Both the position numbers and the translations under genes were made by a program. From the NCBI RefSeq assembly GCF_030518795.1, contig NZ_CP130427.1, forward strand, positions 6,386,001-6,450,000: 64,000 bases of DNA. The letters are read 5' to 3'. This DNA is from Micromonospora sp. NBRC 110009 (GTDB lineage: Bacteria > Actinomycetota > Actinomycetes > Mycobacteriales > Micromonosporaceae). Shown piece by piece: positions 14,532 to 24,558 of the stretch. Positions within the stretch are counted from its first letter, which is position 1; each line of letters begins with the position of its first letter. The notes under the pieces were generated by a model. The model worked only from the letters and a program-made list of their open reading frames with translations. It ran no database searches and was not told where the DNA came from.

Positions 14532-15485
14532 TCAGTTCGCTCCAGGGGTGTCGGGGGTGTACGGCTCGGCCATCGCGACGGCGATCTTGCGGGGACCGGT
14601 GAACGGCTCCCGCCCGTGCGCGGCGGTCATGTTGTCCACCACCAGCACGTCGTCGCGCTGGTAGTCGAAGCGGACGGTGGCGGCCCGGTAGGCGGCGCGC
14701 AGGTGGTCCATGACGTCGGCGGGGATCTCACCGCCGTCGCCGTAGTAGGTGTTCGACGGCAGCCCGTCGGCGCCGAACATCGCCAGCAGCCCCTCCTGGT
14801 AGTCCTCCGGCAGGGTGCTGAGGTGGAAGAAGGTGGCGTGGTTGAACCAGCGCGGGGCGTCCGAGCCGGGCCGGTGGTGCACCACGTCCCGGACCGCCCG
14901 GGTGCGCAGGCCGTCCTTGCCGATCCACTCCACGGTGATGCCGTTCGCCGTCGCGTACGCCTCGACCTCGGCCCGGTTCTCGGTGTTGAACACCTCCTGC
15001 CAGCGGGTGCCGAAGTCGCCGTGGAAGTTGCGCACCAGCATCCAGCGCCGCCGGACGAACTCCTCGCGCACCGCCGGGTCGATCTCGGTGTACACCCGGC
15101 GCACGTCGGCGAGCGGGGTGGCGCCCTGGGTCTCCGGCGCGGTGAGGCAGTAGAAGAAGAGGGTCAGCGGCCAGCGCGCCTGGTACGAGTTCTCGTTGTG
15201 CAGGAAGATCTCCTCGTCGGGCGGGTAGTCGGTCGAGGTGTAGACCCGGCCCTTGATGGAGTGCCGGGGCGAGGAGCGTTCCGTGTAGGTCAGCGGCTCG
15301 CCGCTCAGCGCGCGGACGGCCCGGTCGAAGCCGTCCACCCCGCCGACGTCGAAGCCGCGGAACAGCAGCCCGCCGTGTTCGACGAGGCTCGCGCGCAGCT
15401 CGGCGCGCCGGGCGTCGATCAGGTCGGTCAGCGCCCGGCCGTCGTTCTCGATGACCACCGGAAGGGTGGCGGTCGTCTCGCTCAT
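14532..15485 (-). CDS. TauD/TfdA-family Fe(II)/2-oxoglutarate dioxygenase, possible amino acid beta-hydroxylase
   Basis: A protein of 317 residues of the TauD/clavaminate synthase-like group. The iron-binding HxE is HNE within IFLHNENSYQ, the distal His is in DNMTAAHGREPFTG, and the following Arg for 2-oxoglutarate is present. An internal GATPLADVRRVY stretch is typical of the SyrP/AsnO-type hydroxylases found in NRPS clusters. Encoded directly before MbtH and the Asn-type module, it probably makes 3-hydroxyasparagine, either free or on the carrier; this is inference from context. The start at 15485 lies 27 bases past the PKS stop. Confidence 0.85.
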   Translation of the reverse strand: MSETTATLPVVIENDGRALTDLIDARRAELRASLVEHGGLLFRGFDVGGVDGFDRAVRALSGEPLTYTERSSPRHSIKGRVYTSTDYPPDEEIFLHNENSYQARWPLTLFFYCLTAPETQGATPLADVRRVYTEIDPAVREEFVRRRWMLVRNFHGDFGTRWQEVFNTENRAEVEAYATANGITVEWIGKDGLRTRAVRDVVHHRPGSDAPRWFNHATFFHLSTLPEDYQEGLLAMFGADGLPSNTYYGDGGEIPADVMDHLRAAYRAATVRFDYQRDDVLVVDNMTAAHGREPFTGPRKIAVAMAEPYTPDTPGAN

Positions 15486-15512
15486 GGTGCGGTCTCTCCT
15501 GTTCGCTCGGGG

Positions 15513-18500
15513 TCAGGCGCGGGGCAGCCGCGGGATGGCCGGGGCGGTCGCCGGCGCGGCCGGCTCGTCGGCGGGCCGGGTGGCGCGCAGCTCCTCGATC
15601 CGGGCGGCCAGCCCGGCGACCGTGGGGGTCTCGAAGAGGCTGCGCATCGGCAGCCGCACCCCGGTGGCCTTGCGCATCGCGGCGATGAGCTGCACCGCCA
15701 CCAGCGAGTTGCCACCGAGGGAGAAGAAGTCGTCGTCCACCCCGACCTCGGTCACGCCGAGGCCGTCCCGCCAGACCTGGGCGATGGTCTTCTCCAGCTC
15801 CGTCGCGGGCGCGGCGGAACCACCGCCGGTGGCGGTCGGCGCCGAGACCGCCGGCTCAGCCTCCGCCTCGAGGCTCTCCGTGGTCACCCGGGCGGCCCGC
15901 CGGCGAATGTCGGCGACGGTACGGGTGGTGATGACCACCTGCGCGCCCAGCCCGGCGCCGAGGCTGCGGCGGAACGCCTCCGCCCCGTCCACCGGCCGGA
16001 TGTCCTCGGTGACCGCCGGCACTGCCGGGGCCGCCTCGGCCGGGGTGTCGGTGAGGCCGCCGGTGACCGCGCCCTGGTCCACCCGGCGCAACACGAAGTC
16101 GCTGATCGCGACCAGCTCGCGGCCCGCCGCGTCGCGGAGGGACAGGTCGGCGGCGACCACCTCGTCGGTGGCGCTGTCCCGGTGCCGCAGGTGACTCAGG
16201 AAGCCGGCCGGCAGCGCGCCGCGCACCACGATCCGGCCGTACGAGAGCGGCAGGTAGGTGCCGGAGCCCTGGCCCCGGCCGAACGCGGTGGCCACGTCCA
16301 GCAGCGCCGGGTGCAGGCCCCAGGCGGGCAGGTCACCGAGCGCGGCGGCCGGCGCCTCGACCCGGGCCAGCTCCTCCCGCTCGCCGAGGTGGTGCTCGGC
16401 CAGCGCCGCCCAGCGCGGGCCGAAGGTGAGCATGCTGGTCCGGCCCCGGCCGAACGACGCGTCGTCGTCCACCCGCCGCCCGGCGACGGTGGGCGTACCC
16501 GCCGGCGGGGCCGGTTCCACCGTCCAGCCAGCGGCACCACGGACGTGGGTGCGGAGCTGGCCGACGGCGAGGCTGGCGACGGTGAAGTCGACGCCGTCGT
16601 CGGTGGGGGTCAGTTCGACCCGGTACTGGGCGACCGTGCCGTCCGGCACCGAGAACGGCTCCAGGAAGACCACGTCGCGCAGCTCCACCGCGGCGTCCGG
16701 GCCGGGGCTGGGCAGCGCCGCGACCACCGCGGCGCGGACCGACTCCAGGTGGGCGGTGCCGGGCACCACCGGCACCCCGCCGATCCGGTGCTCGTCGAGC
16801 AGCCAGTGGGTGCTCGCGGAGACCAGGCCGTGCAGCACGGTGCCGTCCGGGCCGGCCACCTTCGTGGTCAGCACCGGGTGGTCCACCGGGCTGGTGGCGG
16901 TGTCCCGGCCGGCGGCCCGGAACGCGGCCGGGGCGTTGGTCTCCACGGCCATGCCGACCTCGGCCCAGCCGCCCCAGTTCTGCGACACCACCGGCGCCCG
17001 GAAGCCGACGCCGGCCCGCGCGACCGCATCCAGGAAGTTGTTGGCCGCGCAGTAGTCCACCTGGCCGAAGCCACCGATCACCGCGGTGATCGAGGAGCAG
17101 AGGGCCACGAAGTCCAGCGGCAGGTCGCCGAAGACCTGGGCGAGGGCGAGGGTGCCGGCGAGCTTCGGCGCCAGCACCCGCTCCGCCTCGGCCCGGTCCT
17201 TGACCTCGGCCATGCCACCGCCCGGCAGGCCGGCCGCGTGCACGATGCCGTCCAGCCCGCCGAACCGGGCCTCCGCCGCCGCGCGCACCCGACGCAGGTC
17301 CGCGGGGTCGGTGACGTCGGCGGCGAGCACCAGCACCTCGGCGCCGGCCGCCTCCATCCGGCGGATCGCCGCGATGGCCCGACCGGCCCGGTCGGCGCCG
17401 CCGTGCACCGCCAGGTGCTCGTCCCAACGGTCCCGCTCGGGCAGGCCGGAGCGGGCCAGCAGCACCAGCTTGGCGCGAACCCGGCGGGCGAAGTCCTCGG
17501 CCAGGGTGACGCCGATGCCGCCGAGACCGCCGGTGATCAGGTAGCGGCCCTCCTCGCGCAGCACGCCCGGCTCGCTCTCGGCGTCCACGGTGACCTGCTC
17601 GTACCCGGCCACCCAGCGCCGGTCACGGCGCAGCGCCACCTCCGGGTGCTCCGGGTCGACCGGGCTGCCCAGCTCGGCCACCAGGGCGGCCACGCCGCGC
17701 GCGGCGGCGTCCGCGTCGACCAGCCGGACGGTGAGGCCGGGCAGCTCCACCGGCAGCACCCGGGCCAGGCCGGCGAGGGTGGCGTGCTCCGGCCGGACCA
17801 GGTCGTCGCCCCGGACGTCGCCGATCCCGGCGGTGACCAGATCGAGGGTGCGGCCGTGCTCGTCGGCGGTCAGGCCGGCGCCGGCGAGCGCCTGCACCAG
17901 GTGCAGCGCGCTGAAGAAGCCCCGGTCCTGGGCGGCCCAGGCGGCGGCGATGTCCGTCCCGGCCGGCTCCCCGTCGAGGGCGTAGGCGTGCACGATCCGG
18001 CCCGGCAGGTCGGCGCCGAGTGCGGCGACCAGCGTCTCGTGGTCCTCGCGTACCCCGGGGCGCAGCCGGAAGCCGGTGCCGGTGGCGGCGAAGGCGTCGC
18101 CGGCGCGTACCTCGACCGGGTCGGCCCCCGCGGCCCGCAGCCCCGCGACCAGCGCCTCGCCGCGCGGGCCGTCGACCAGCACCAGGCAGCGGCCCAGCGG
18201 CGCGGTGGTCCGCGCGGGCGCGGCCTGCCGCCACACCGGCACCGCGAACCACTCCGGCAGCGGCCGGGGCCCGGTCTCCACCGGGGCCGCCGCCATCTGC
18301 TGCTCCGGGTCCGGCTCCACCCAGTAGCGGCGACGCTCGAAGGGGTACGTGGGCAGCGGCACCCGCCGCGCGTCCGGGTCGACGGCCAGCCGCACCGGGA
18401 CGCCCGCGCACCAGAGTGCACCGGCGCTGCCGAGCAGGGTGGCCAGGTCGCCGGTGGCCTCGCCCGGCCCGGGCAGGCTGCCCAGCGGGGCGAGCTTGCG

Positions 18501-20978
18501 CTGCGCCTCGGACGCCTTGGCGACCTGCATCCGGGCCAGGTTGGCCAGCTGCCTGCCGGGGCCGCACTCGACCAGCGCCCAGGTGCCCTCGGCGAGCAGG
18601 GTGGCCACGCAGGCGCCGAAGCGGACCGGCTGGCGCAGGTGCGCCGCCCAGTACGCCGGGTCGGTGGCCTGCGCCTCGGTGATCCAGGTACCGGTCACGT
18701 TGGACAGGAACGGCACCGCCGGCGCCCGCAGCGGCACGGTGGCCATCAGCGCGGTGAACTCGTCGAGGATCGGCGCCATCATCGGCGAGTGGAACGCGTG
18801 CGAGGTGCGCAGCTTCTTGCACTTGCCCTTGAGGGTGGCGGCGAACTCCTCGATCAGGGCGGTCTCGCCGGCCACCACGCAGGTGCCGGGGCCGTTCACG
18901 GTGGCCACGGCGAGCCCCTCGGGCAGCCGGTCGGCGACCACCGACTCGTCCAGCGACACGGCGAGCATCGAACCGGCGGGCAGGGAGTGCATGAGCCGGC
19001 CCCGGGCGGCGACCACCCGCAGCGCGTCCGGCAGGGTGAGCACGCCGGCCACGGTGGCGGCGACGTACTCGCCGATGGAATGGCCGATCATCGCGGCCGG
19101 GGTCACCCCGGCCCGCCGCCACGCGGTGGCGAGGGCGTACTCGACGGTGAACAGGGCGGGCTGGGTGTAGCGGGTCTCGGTGAGCTTCTCCCCCGCCTCC
19201 GGGTCGCGGCCCAGGACCAGGTCGCGGATGTCCAGCCCCAGCTCGGGCCGGAGCAGCTCGGCGCACTCGTCCACGGTGGCCGCGAAGGCCTCGTCCTCGG
19301 CGTAGAGCTGGGCGCCCATGCCCGCGTACTGGGAGCCCTGCCCGGAGAAGAGGAGACAGATCGCCGGCGCCGGCCCGTCGGTCAGGCCGCGATGTCCGCG
19401 CCGCGGATCGCGGAGCAGGGCGGCCGCCGTCGGCAGGTCGGTGGCGACCACGGCGGCCCGGTGCGGGTACTCCTGGCGGCCGGTCCGCAGGGTCTGCGCG
19501 ACGTCGGCGAGCAGGTCCGGGCCGCCCGCGGTGGCCGTCTCCAGGTGGTCGGCGAGCCGCCGCACGGCGGCGTCGAGCGCGGTGGGGGTCTTCGCCGACA
19601 CCTGGAGCAGGTGCGCCGGGCGGAGCCGCCGCTCGGTCCGGTACGCCGGCGGCGCCGCCTCCAGCACCACGTGCGCGTTGGTGCCGCCGATGCCGAACGA
19701 GCTGACCCCGGCCCGGCGCGGCGCCCCGTCGGTGTCCCACTTGGTCAGCGTGTTCGCCACGTAGAACGGGGTGTCGGCGAAGTCGATCGCCGGGTTCGGC
19801 GTCTCGTAGTTGATGGTCGGCGGGATCAGGCCGTGCTCCATGGCGAGCACCGCCTTGATCACGCTGACGATGCCGGAGGGCTGGCTGAGGTGGCCGATGT
19901 TGGACTTCACCGAACCGATGCCGCACCAGCCCCGGTCGTCGGTGTCCTTCGTGTACACGGCGGCGAGTGCGGAGATCTCGATCGGGTCGCCCAGCGCGGT
20001 GCCGGTGCCGTGCGCCTCGACGTAGCTGATGGTGCGCGGGTCGATGCCGGCCATGCCGACCGCCTGGGCGACCGCCTCCATCTGGCCGTCCATGCTGGGG
20101 GCGGTGAAGCCGACCTTGCCGGCCCCGTCGTTGTTGATCGCGTTGCCGAGCACCACCGCGCGGATGGCGTCGCCGTCGGCGATGGCGTCGGAGAGGCGCT
20201 TGAGCAGGGTCACCCCGGCGCCGCTGCCCCACACCGTGCCGTTGGCGGCGGCGTCGAACGGGCGGCATCGGCCGTCCGGCGAGGTGAAGCCGTCCATCCC
20301 GAGGTAGCCGACGTGCGGCAGCTCCACGTTGACGCCGCCGGCGAGGGCCATGTCGCACTCGCCGTTGCGCAGCGCCTCGCAGGCCAGGTGGAACGCGACC
20401 AGCGAGGTGGAGCAGGCGGTGTGCACGGTCATGCTCGGGCCGCGCAGGTCCAGCCGGTACGACACGTTGGTCGCGACGTAGTTCGGCGAGTTGCCGGTGG
20501 CGATGGAGACCGCGCTGTGCGGGTTGCCGCCGACCCGCTTGTTGCGCATGACGTACTTGTGCAGGTAGGTGTTGCCGCCGGTGCCCGCGTACACGCCGAT
20601 GGCGCCGTCGTAGCGGGCGGGGTCGTAGCCGGCGTCCTGCAGCGCGGTGTAGCAGCTCTCGAGGAAGAGCCGGTGCTGCGGGTCGGTGATCTCGGCCTCT
20701 CGGGCGGTCATCCCGAACAGGCCGGCGTCGAACTCGTCGTAGCCGTCGACCAGCGGGGCCCGGTTCACCCAGCCCGGGTCGTCGACCTCCTCGGCCGTGG
20801 CGCCCCGGGCGAGCTGTTCCTCGCGGGTCAGCTCGGTGACCGACTCGACGCCGTCGACGAGGTTGCGCCAGAACTCGCCGGCGTCGGCGGCGCCGGGCAG
20901 GCGGGCGGCGAGCCCGACGATGGCGATCGGCTCGATGCCGTCCTCGGTGGGGTGCGCGGTGGGCGTGTCGTTCTGCAT
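15513..20978 (-). CDS. Type I polyketide synthase module KS-AT-KR-DH-ACP
   Basis: A protein of 1821 residues. The ketosynthase has Cys189 in HTACSTSL, His323 in EAHGTGT and His363 in NIGHL. The acyltransferase has GHSIGEY near 632 and HAFH near 727, which points to malonyl-CoA. The ketoreductase has GGLGGIG near 1150 and a catalytic Tyr in GQVDYCAAN. The dehydratase follows it, with H-x3-G-x4-P (HRIGGVPVVP) near 1397 and an Asp in HPALLDV. The carrier has GGNSL near 1756. In common actinomycete modules DH comes before KR; here KR comes first. With no enoylreductase, it should leave an alpha,beta-unsaturated two-carbon unit. The KS opening (GVYAGTGGNTYL) resembles those following NRPS modules. 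Confidence 0.93.
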   Translation of the reverse strand: MQNDTPTAHPTEDGIEPIAIVGLAARLPGAADAGEFWRNLVDGVESVTELTREEQLARGATAEEVDDPGWVNRAPLVDGYDEFDAGLFGMTAREAEITDPQHRLFLESCYTALQDAGYDPARYDGAIGVYAGTGGNTYLHKYVMRNKRVGGNPHSAVSIATGNSPNYVATNVSYRLDLRGPSMTVHTACSTSLVAFHLACEALRNGECDMALAGGVNVELPHVGYLGMDGFTSPDGRCRPFDAAANGTVWGSGAGVTLLKRLSDAIADGDAIRAVVLGNAINNDGAGKVGFTAPSMDGQMEAVAQAVGMAGIDPRTISYVEAHGTGTALGDPIEISALAAVYTKDTDDRGWCGIGSVKSNIGHLSQPSGIVSVIKAVLAMEHGLIPPTINYETPNPAIDFADTPFYVANTLTKWDTDGAPRRAGVSSFGIGGTNAHVVLEAAPPAYRTERRLRPAHLLQVSAKTPTALDAAVRRLADHLETATAGGPDLLADVAQTLRTGRQEYPHRAAVVATDLPTAAALLRDPRRGHRGLTDGPAPAICLLFSGQGSQYAGMGAQLYAEDEAFAATVDECAELLRPELGLDIRDLVLGRDPEAGEKLTETRYTQPALFTVEYALATAWRRAGVTPAAMIGHSIGEYVAATVAGVLTLPDALRVVAARGRLMHSLPAGSMLAVSLDESVVADRLPEGLAVATVNGPGTCVVAGETALIEEFAATLKGKCKKLRTSHAFHSPMMAPILDEFTALMATVPLRAPAVPFLSNVTGTWITEAQATDPAYWAAHLRQPVRFGACVATLLAEGTWALVECGPGRQLANLARMQVAKASEAQRKLAPLGSLPGPGEATGDLATLLGSAGALWCAGVPVRLAVDPDARRVPLPTYPFERRRYWVEPDPEQQMAAAPVETGPRPLPEWFAVPVWRQAAPARTTAPLGRCLVLVDGPRGEALVAGLRAAGADPVEVRAGDAFAATGTGFRLRPGVREDHETLVAALGADLPGRIVHAYALDGEPAGTDIAAAWAAQDRGFFSALHLVQALAGAGLTADEHGRTLDLVTAGIGDVRGDDLVRPEHATLAGLARVLPVELPGLTVRLVDADAAARGVAALVAELGSPVDPEHPEVALRRDRRWVAGYEQVTVDAESEPGVLREEGRYLITGGLGGIGVTLAEDFARRVRAKLVLLARSGLPERDRWDEHLAVHGGADRAGRAIAAIRRMEAAGAEVLVLAADVTDPADLRRVRAAAEARFGGLDGIVHAAGLPGGGMAEVKDRAEAERVLAPKLAGTLALAQVFGDLPLDFVALCSSITAVIGGFGQVDYCAANNFLDAVARAGVGFRAPVVSQNWGGWAEVGMAVETNAPAAFRAAGRDTATSPVDHPVLTTKVAGPDGTVLHGLVSASTHWLLDEHRIGGVPVVPGTAHLESVRAAVVAALPSPGPDAAVELRDVVFLEPFSVPDGTVAQYRVELTPTDDGVDFTVASLAVGQLRTHVRGAAGWTVEPAPPAGTPTVAGRRVDDDASFGRGRTSMLTFGPRWAALAEHHLGEREELARVEAPAAALGDLPAWGLHPALLDVATAFGRGQGSGTYLPLSYGRIVVRGALPAGFLSHLRHRDSATDEVVAADLSLRDAAGRELVAISDFVLRRVDQGAVTGGLTDTPAEAAPAVPAVTEDIRPVDGAEAFRRSLGAGLGAQVVITTRTVADIRRRAARVTTESLEAEAEPAVSAPTATGGGSAAPATELEKTIAQVWRDGLGVTEVGVDDDFFSLGGNSLVAVQLIAAMRKATGVRLPMRSLFETPTVAGLAARIEELRATRPADEPAAPATAPAIPRLPRA

Positions 20979-21033
20979 CGGGGTCGTCCTTAGTCGCGTG
21001 GTGCCGCTTGTGGCGGCGGGGAGGGAGCCGGCG

Positions 21034-24000
21034 TCACGGTTGGTTCGGTCGTCGGGGCGGGGTACGGCGGGCCCGGCTGCGCCGGGCGGCGGCGCGCAGC
21101 GCGGCGCGGGCCAGTTCCGGCCGCTCGGCGGTGCCGTCCAGGCTGGCGGCGAGGGCCCGCACGGTCGGGTGGCGGAACAGGTCGAGCATGGTGATCGAGC
21201 GGCCGGTGGCCTCGGTGAGCCGGGCGTGCACCGCGGCGAGGGCCATCGAGTGGCCGCCGATGTCGAAGAAGTTGTCGGCGACCCCGACCCGGTCCTTGCC
21301 GAGCACCTCCCGCCAGATGCCGGCGATCAGCTCCTCGGTGTCGGTCAGCGCGTCCGGGCCGGCCGGCAGCGTCACCGCCCGGTTCGGTTCGGCCACGACC
21401 GTCATCGCGCCGAGCTGCGGCACCCGTACGGCGGGGCGGGGCAGGCCGGTGGCCACCTCGGCGGTCTTCGCGTCGGGCGCCTCGGCCAGCGCGCCGACCA
21501 GCGCGACGAGGTCCGCCAGCAGCCCGTCGATCCGGTCGGCGTCGAAGAGGTCCGGGTTGTAGACGAGCTCGACGCCGAGCCGGCCGGCCCGCTCGACGAC
21601 GTAGACGGTGATGTCGAAGGGCGAGCCCGGCCGGGGCACCGGCACCGGCTCGCCGGTCAGCCCGGTGAGCGCCAGCCGGGGCTGGACGAAGTTCAGCACG
21701 TTGAACAGCACCTGCACGAGCGGGGCGCGGGAGGTGTCGCGGCCCACGCCGAGCGCCTCGACGACCCGTTCGAGGGGGGCGCCGGGGTGCTCGCTCACCT
21801 CGTGCAGCTCGGCGGCGCAACGGTCGACCAGGTCGGCGAAGCTGGCCTCGCCGGTGCGGACCCGGACCGGCACGGTGTCGATGAAGAAGCCGACCACGTC
21901 GTCGAAGGCGGCCAGCCGCCGGTCGGCCATCACCGCGCCGAGCACGTGGTCGTCGCCGCCGGTCACCCGGCTGAGCAGCTCACCGAAGCCGGCCAGCAGG
22001 ACCGCGGCCACGGTGGTGCGGTGCCGGCGGGCCAGCCGCCGGACGGCCTGGTCGGCCGCCTCGGTCAGGGCGGCGCGGGCCTCCGCCCCGGTGTACGTCT
22101 GCACCGCCGGCCGGGGCCGGTCCCGGGGCAGGTCCAGCACGGTCGGCGCGGCGTGCAGGTGCGCCGTCCACCAGTCCAGGTCCGCCGGGCCCCGCCGCCG
22201 GTCACGCTCGGCCCGCCAGACCGCGTAGTCGGCGTACCGGGCGGCCGGCTCGGGCAGCCGCGCCGGTTCGCCGACCACGGCCCGCTCGTACGCGGCGGCG
22301 AGGTCCGCGGCGAAGACCGCCTCGGACCAGCCGTCGAAGACCGCGTGGTGCAGGGTGACGGCCAGCACGTGCTCGTCCGGCCCGAGCCGGTAGACGGTCA
22401 CCTGCCAGGGCGGGCCGGTGGCCAGGTCGAAGGCGTGCGCGGCACCGGCGGCCAGCATCGCGGTCAGCTCGGTCTCGGCGTCGGCGCGCCCGGTCAGGTC
22501 CACCACCGGGACCGCCACGTCGGTGGGCTCCTCACAGACCGCGTACGGCATGCCGGCGGTCTGCGGGATGCGCCAGCGCAGCACGTCGTGCCGCTCGGCC
22601 ACGGCCCGCAGCGCGGCGCCGAGGGCAGCGGTGTCCAGGTCGCCGCGGAGCCGGTGCGCCAACGCGATGTTGTAGGGGGCGCTGGACCGGGCGATCTGGT
22701 CGACGAACCAGAGCCGCCGCTGCGGCGGGGAGAGGGTCGGCGGGTTCCCGGTGGTCAACTCCCGCTCGGGGAGGCGTTCCGCCCGGCGCGTCCGGTCCAC
22801 CAGGTCGGCGAAGGTGCGGGCGGCGAAGACGTCCGCCACCTCCACCCGCCGGCCCAGCGCGTCGCGGATCGCGGCGACCAGCCGCATCGCCGCGATCGAG
22901 TCGCCGCCGTCGGCGAGGAAGTCGCTCTCCGGGCGGGCGGCCACCCCGACCATCCGCCGCCAGATCCGGGCCAGCGGCCCCCGTACCGGGTCGTCGTCGC
23001 CGTCGCCGGTCGGGTCGGCGGCGGCGGACGGCGCGGCCAGGGCACGCAGCGCGGCCCGGTCGAGCTTTCCGGTCACCGCGCCGACCGGCAGCCGGTCCAG
23101 GCGGACCACCCGGCTCGGCCGCATGGCGGGGGTGAGCCGGTCCTGCAGGTATTCGCGGAGCTGTTCCTGGTCGGGTGCGCCGGCCGGGGTGAGGAAGGCG
23201 ACCAGCTCGATGCGCTCCGGGCCCGGCACCGCCTCGACCACCGCGGCGTCCACCTCGGGGTGCTCCCGCAGCACCGCCTCGACCTCGCCGGGTTCGATCC
23301 GCTGCCCGTGGATCTTGACCTGCCGGTCGGCGCGTCCGAGGTAGACCAGCGTGTGGTCGGGATGCTGGCGGACCAGGTCGCCGGTGCGGTAGAGCCGCTC
23401 CCCGGGCAGGCCGGAGAACGGGTCCGGCACGAACCGCTCGGCGGTGAGGCCGGGCCGGTTGAGATACCCGGTGGCCAGGCCGGGGCCGCCGATCAGCAGC
23501 TCACCCACCGCGCCGGGCTCGACCAGCCGCAGCTCGGCGTCGACCACGTAGGCCCGGTGGTTGGGCACCGGGCGTCCGATGGACACCGGATCCGTCAGCG
23601 GCCCGGTCAGCTCGGCGGCGACCGCCGTCACGGTCGTCTCGGTCGGTCCGTAGGTGTCGACGAACCGCCGGTCCCGGGACCACCGCCGGGCCAGGTCGGC
23701 CGGGACCGCCTCCCCGCCGCACATCACCAGCCGCCAGCCGGGCAGGTCGGCGGGGTCGAGCAGCGCCAGCACCGGGACGGTGAGGTGTCCCCAGTTGACC
23801 TCGTGCGCGGCGACGAACCGCCGGATCCGGTCCGGGTCGGCCCGGTCCGCCTCGCCGATGAGCTGCACCGCGCCGCCGACCACCAGCGGCACGAAGAGTC
23901 CGATGACGACCGCGTCGAAGCCGAGCGACGCGTAGCAGAGCGCCCGGACGCCCTGGTCGGCGTCGGTGTCGGCGGCGCAGCCGAGGACGAACTGCACCAG

Positions 24001-24558
24001 GTTGCGGTGGGTGGTGAGCACGCCCTTGGGCCGACCCGTGGAGCCGGAGGTGAACAGCACGTACGCGGTGTTGTCCGGGATCGCGGGGCAGGGCGGCGGG
24101 CCGGCGGGGGCCACCGGCTGCTGCGCGGTGGCCGCCGGCGCGAGGGTCCGGATGCCGGGCAGCGCGCCGAACTCCGCCTCGGCCAGGTCACCGACCACCA
24201 GGCGCACACCCGCGTCGGCCACGATGTCCCGCAGCCGGTGGCCCGGGCCGCCCGCGTCCAGCGGCACGTAGCAGCCGCCCGCCAGCAGCACGCCGAGCAC
24301 GGTGACCACCAGCTCCGGCCGGCGGGACGCGCAGACCCCGACCCGGGTCTCCGGTCCCACGCCCTGCTCGCGCAGGACCGCCGCCAGCCGGGCGGCCCGC
24401 TCGACCAGCTGCCGGTAGCTGAGCGCGTCGTCCCACTGGCGCACGGCGACCGCGTCCGGGGTACGGGCGGCCTGGTCCAGGATCAGCTCGACCAGCGTCA
24501 CGTCCGGGTACGGCAGTGGCACCCCGTGCAGGGCGGAGGTGGGCGGACTCGTGGTCAC
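21034..24558 (-). CDS. NRPS A-T-C-T protein
   Basis: A protein of about 1174 residues. Adenylation domain at about 20-510 (LFTSGSTGRPKGV, TGKLDR), first carrier with GGDSIAAM near 551, condensation domain at about 605-1040 with an intact HHAVFDG near 737, and second carrier with DNFFDIGGHSM near 1090. The adenylation pocket read by eye is DAIHMGTVT plus Lys, which I cannot assign. The second carrier has no adenylation domain of its own, so it must be loaded from elsewhere or be a donor for the following PKS. The GTG at 24558 overlaps the stop of the LanB-type gene by four bases (GTGA). About 55 bases separate its stop from the PKS start. Confidence 0.92.
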   Translation of the reverse strand: MTTSPPTSALHGVPLPYPDVTLVELILDQAARTPDAVAVRQWDDALSYRQLVERAARLAAVLREQGVGPETRVGVCASRRPELVVTVLGVLLAGGCYVPLDAGGPGHRLRDIVADAGVRLVVGDLAEAEFGALPGIRTLAPAATAQQPVAPAGPPPCPAIPDNTAYVLFTSGSTGRPKGVLTTHRNLVQFVLGCAADTDADQGVRALCYASLGFDAVVIGLFVPLVVGGAVQLIGEADRADPDRIRRFVAAHEVNWGHLTVPVLALLDPADLPGWRLVMCGGEAVPADLARRWSRDRRFVDTYGPTETTVTAVAAELTGPLTDPVSIGRPVPNHRAYVVDAELRLVEPGAVGELLIGGPGLATGYLNRPGLTAERFVPDPFSGLPGERLYRTGDLVRQHPDHTLVYLGRADRQVKIHGQRIEPGEVEAVLREHPEVDAAVVEAVPGPERIELVAFLTPAGAPDQEQLREYLQDRLTPAMRPSRVVRLDRLPVGAVTGKLDRAALRALAAPSAAADPTGDGDDDPVRGPLARIWRRMVGVAARPESDFLADGGDSIAAMRLVAAIRDALGRRVEVADVFAARTFADLVDRTRRAERLPERELTTGNPPTLSPPQRRLWFVDQIARSSAPYNIALAHRLRGDLDTAALGAALRAVAERHDVLRWRIPQTAGMPYAVCEEPTDVAVPVVDLTGRADAETELTAMLAAGAAHAFDLATGPPWQVTVYRLGPDEHVLAVTLHHAVFDGWSEAVFAADLAAAYERAVVGEPARLPEPAARYADYAVWRAERDRRRGPADLDWWTAHLHAAPTVLDLPRDRPRPAVQTYTGAEARAALTEAADQAVRRLARRHRTTVAAVLLAGFGELLSRVTGGDDHVLGAVMADRRLAAFDDVVGFFIDTVPVRVRTGEASFADLVDRCAAELHEVSEHPGAPLERVVEALGVGRDTSRAPLVQVLFNVLNFVQPRLALTGLTGEPVPVPRPGSPFDITVYVVERAGRLGVELVYNPDLFDADRIDGLLADLVALVGALAEAPDAKTAEVATGLPRPAVRVPQLGAMTVVAEPNRAVTLPAGPDALTDTEELIAGIWREVLGKDRVGVADNFFDIGGHSMALAAVHARLTEATGRSITMLDLFRHPTVRALAASLDGTAERPELARAALRAAARRSRARRTPPRRPNQP

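Noticed and set aside
12294..20993. Plus-strand open frame of about 2900 codons over the Asn module and PKS
   Set aside because: It is a GC-driven antisense shadow with no recognisable domain, whereas the minus strand encodes complete NRPS and PKS domains.
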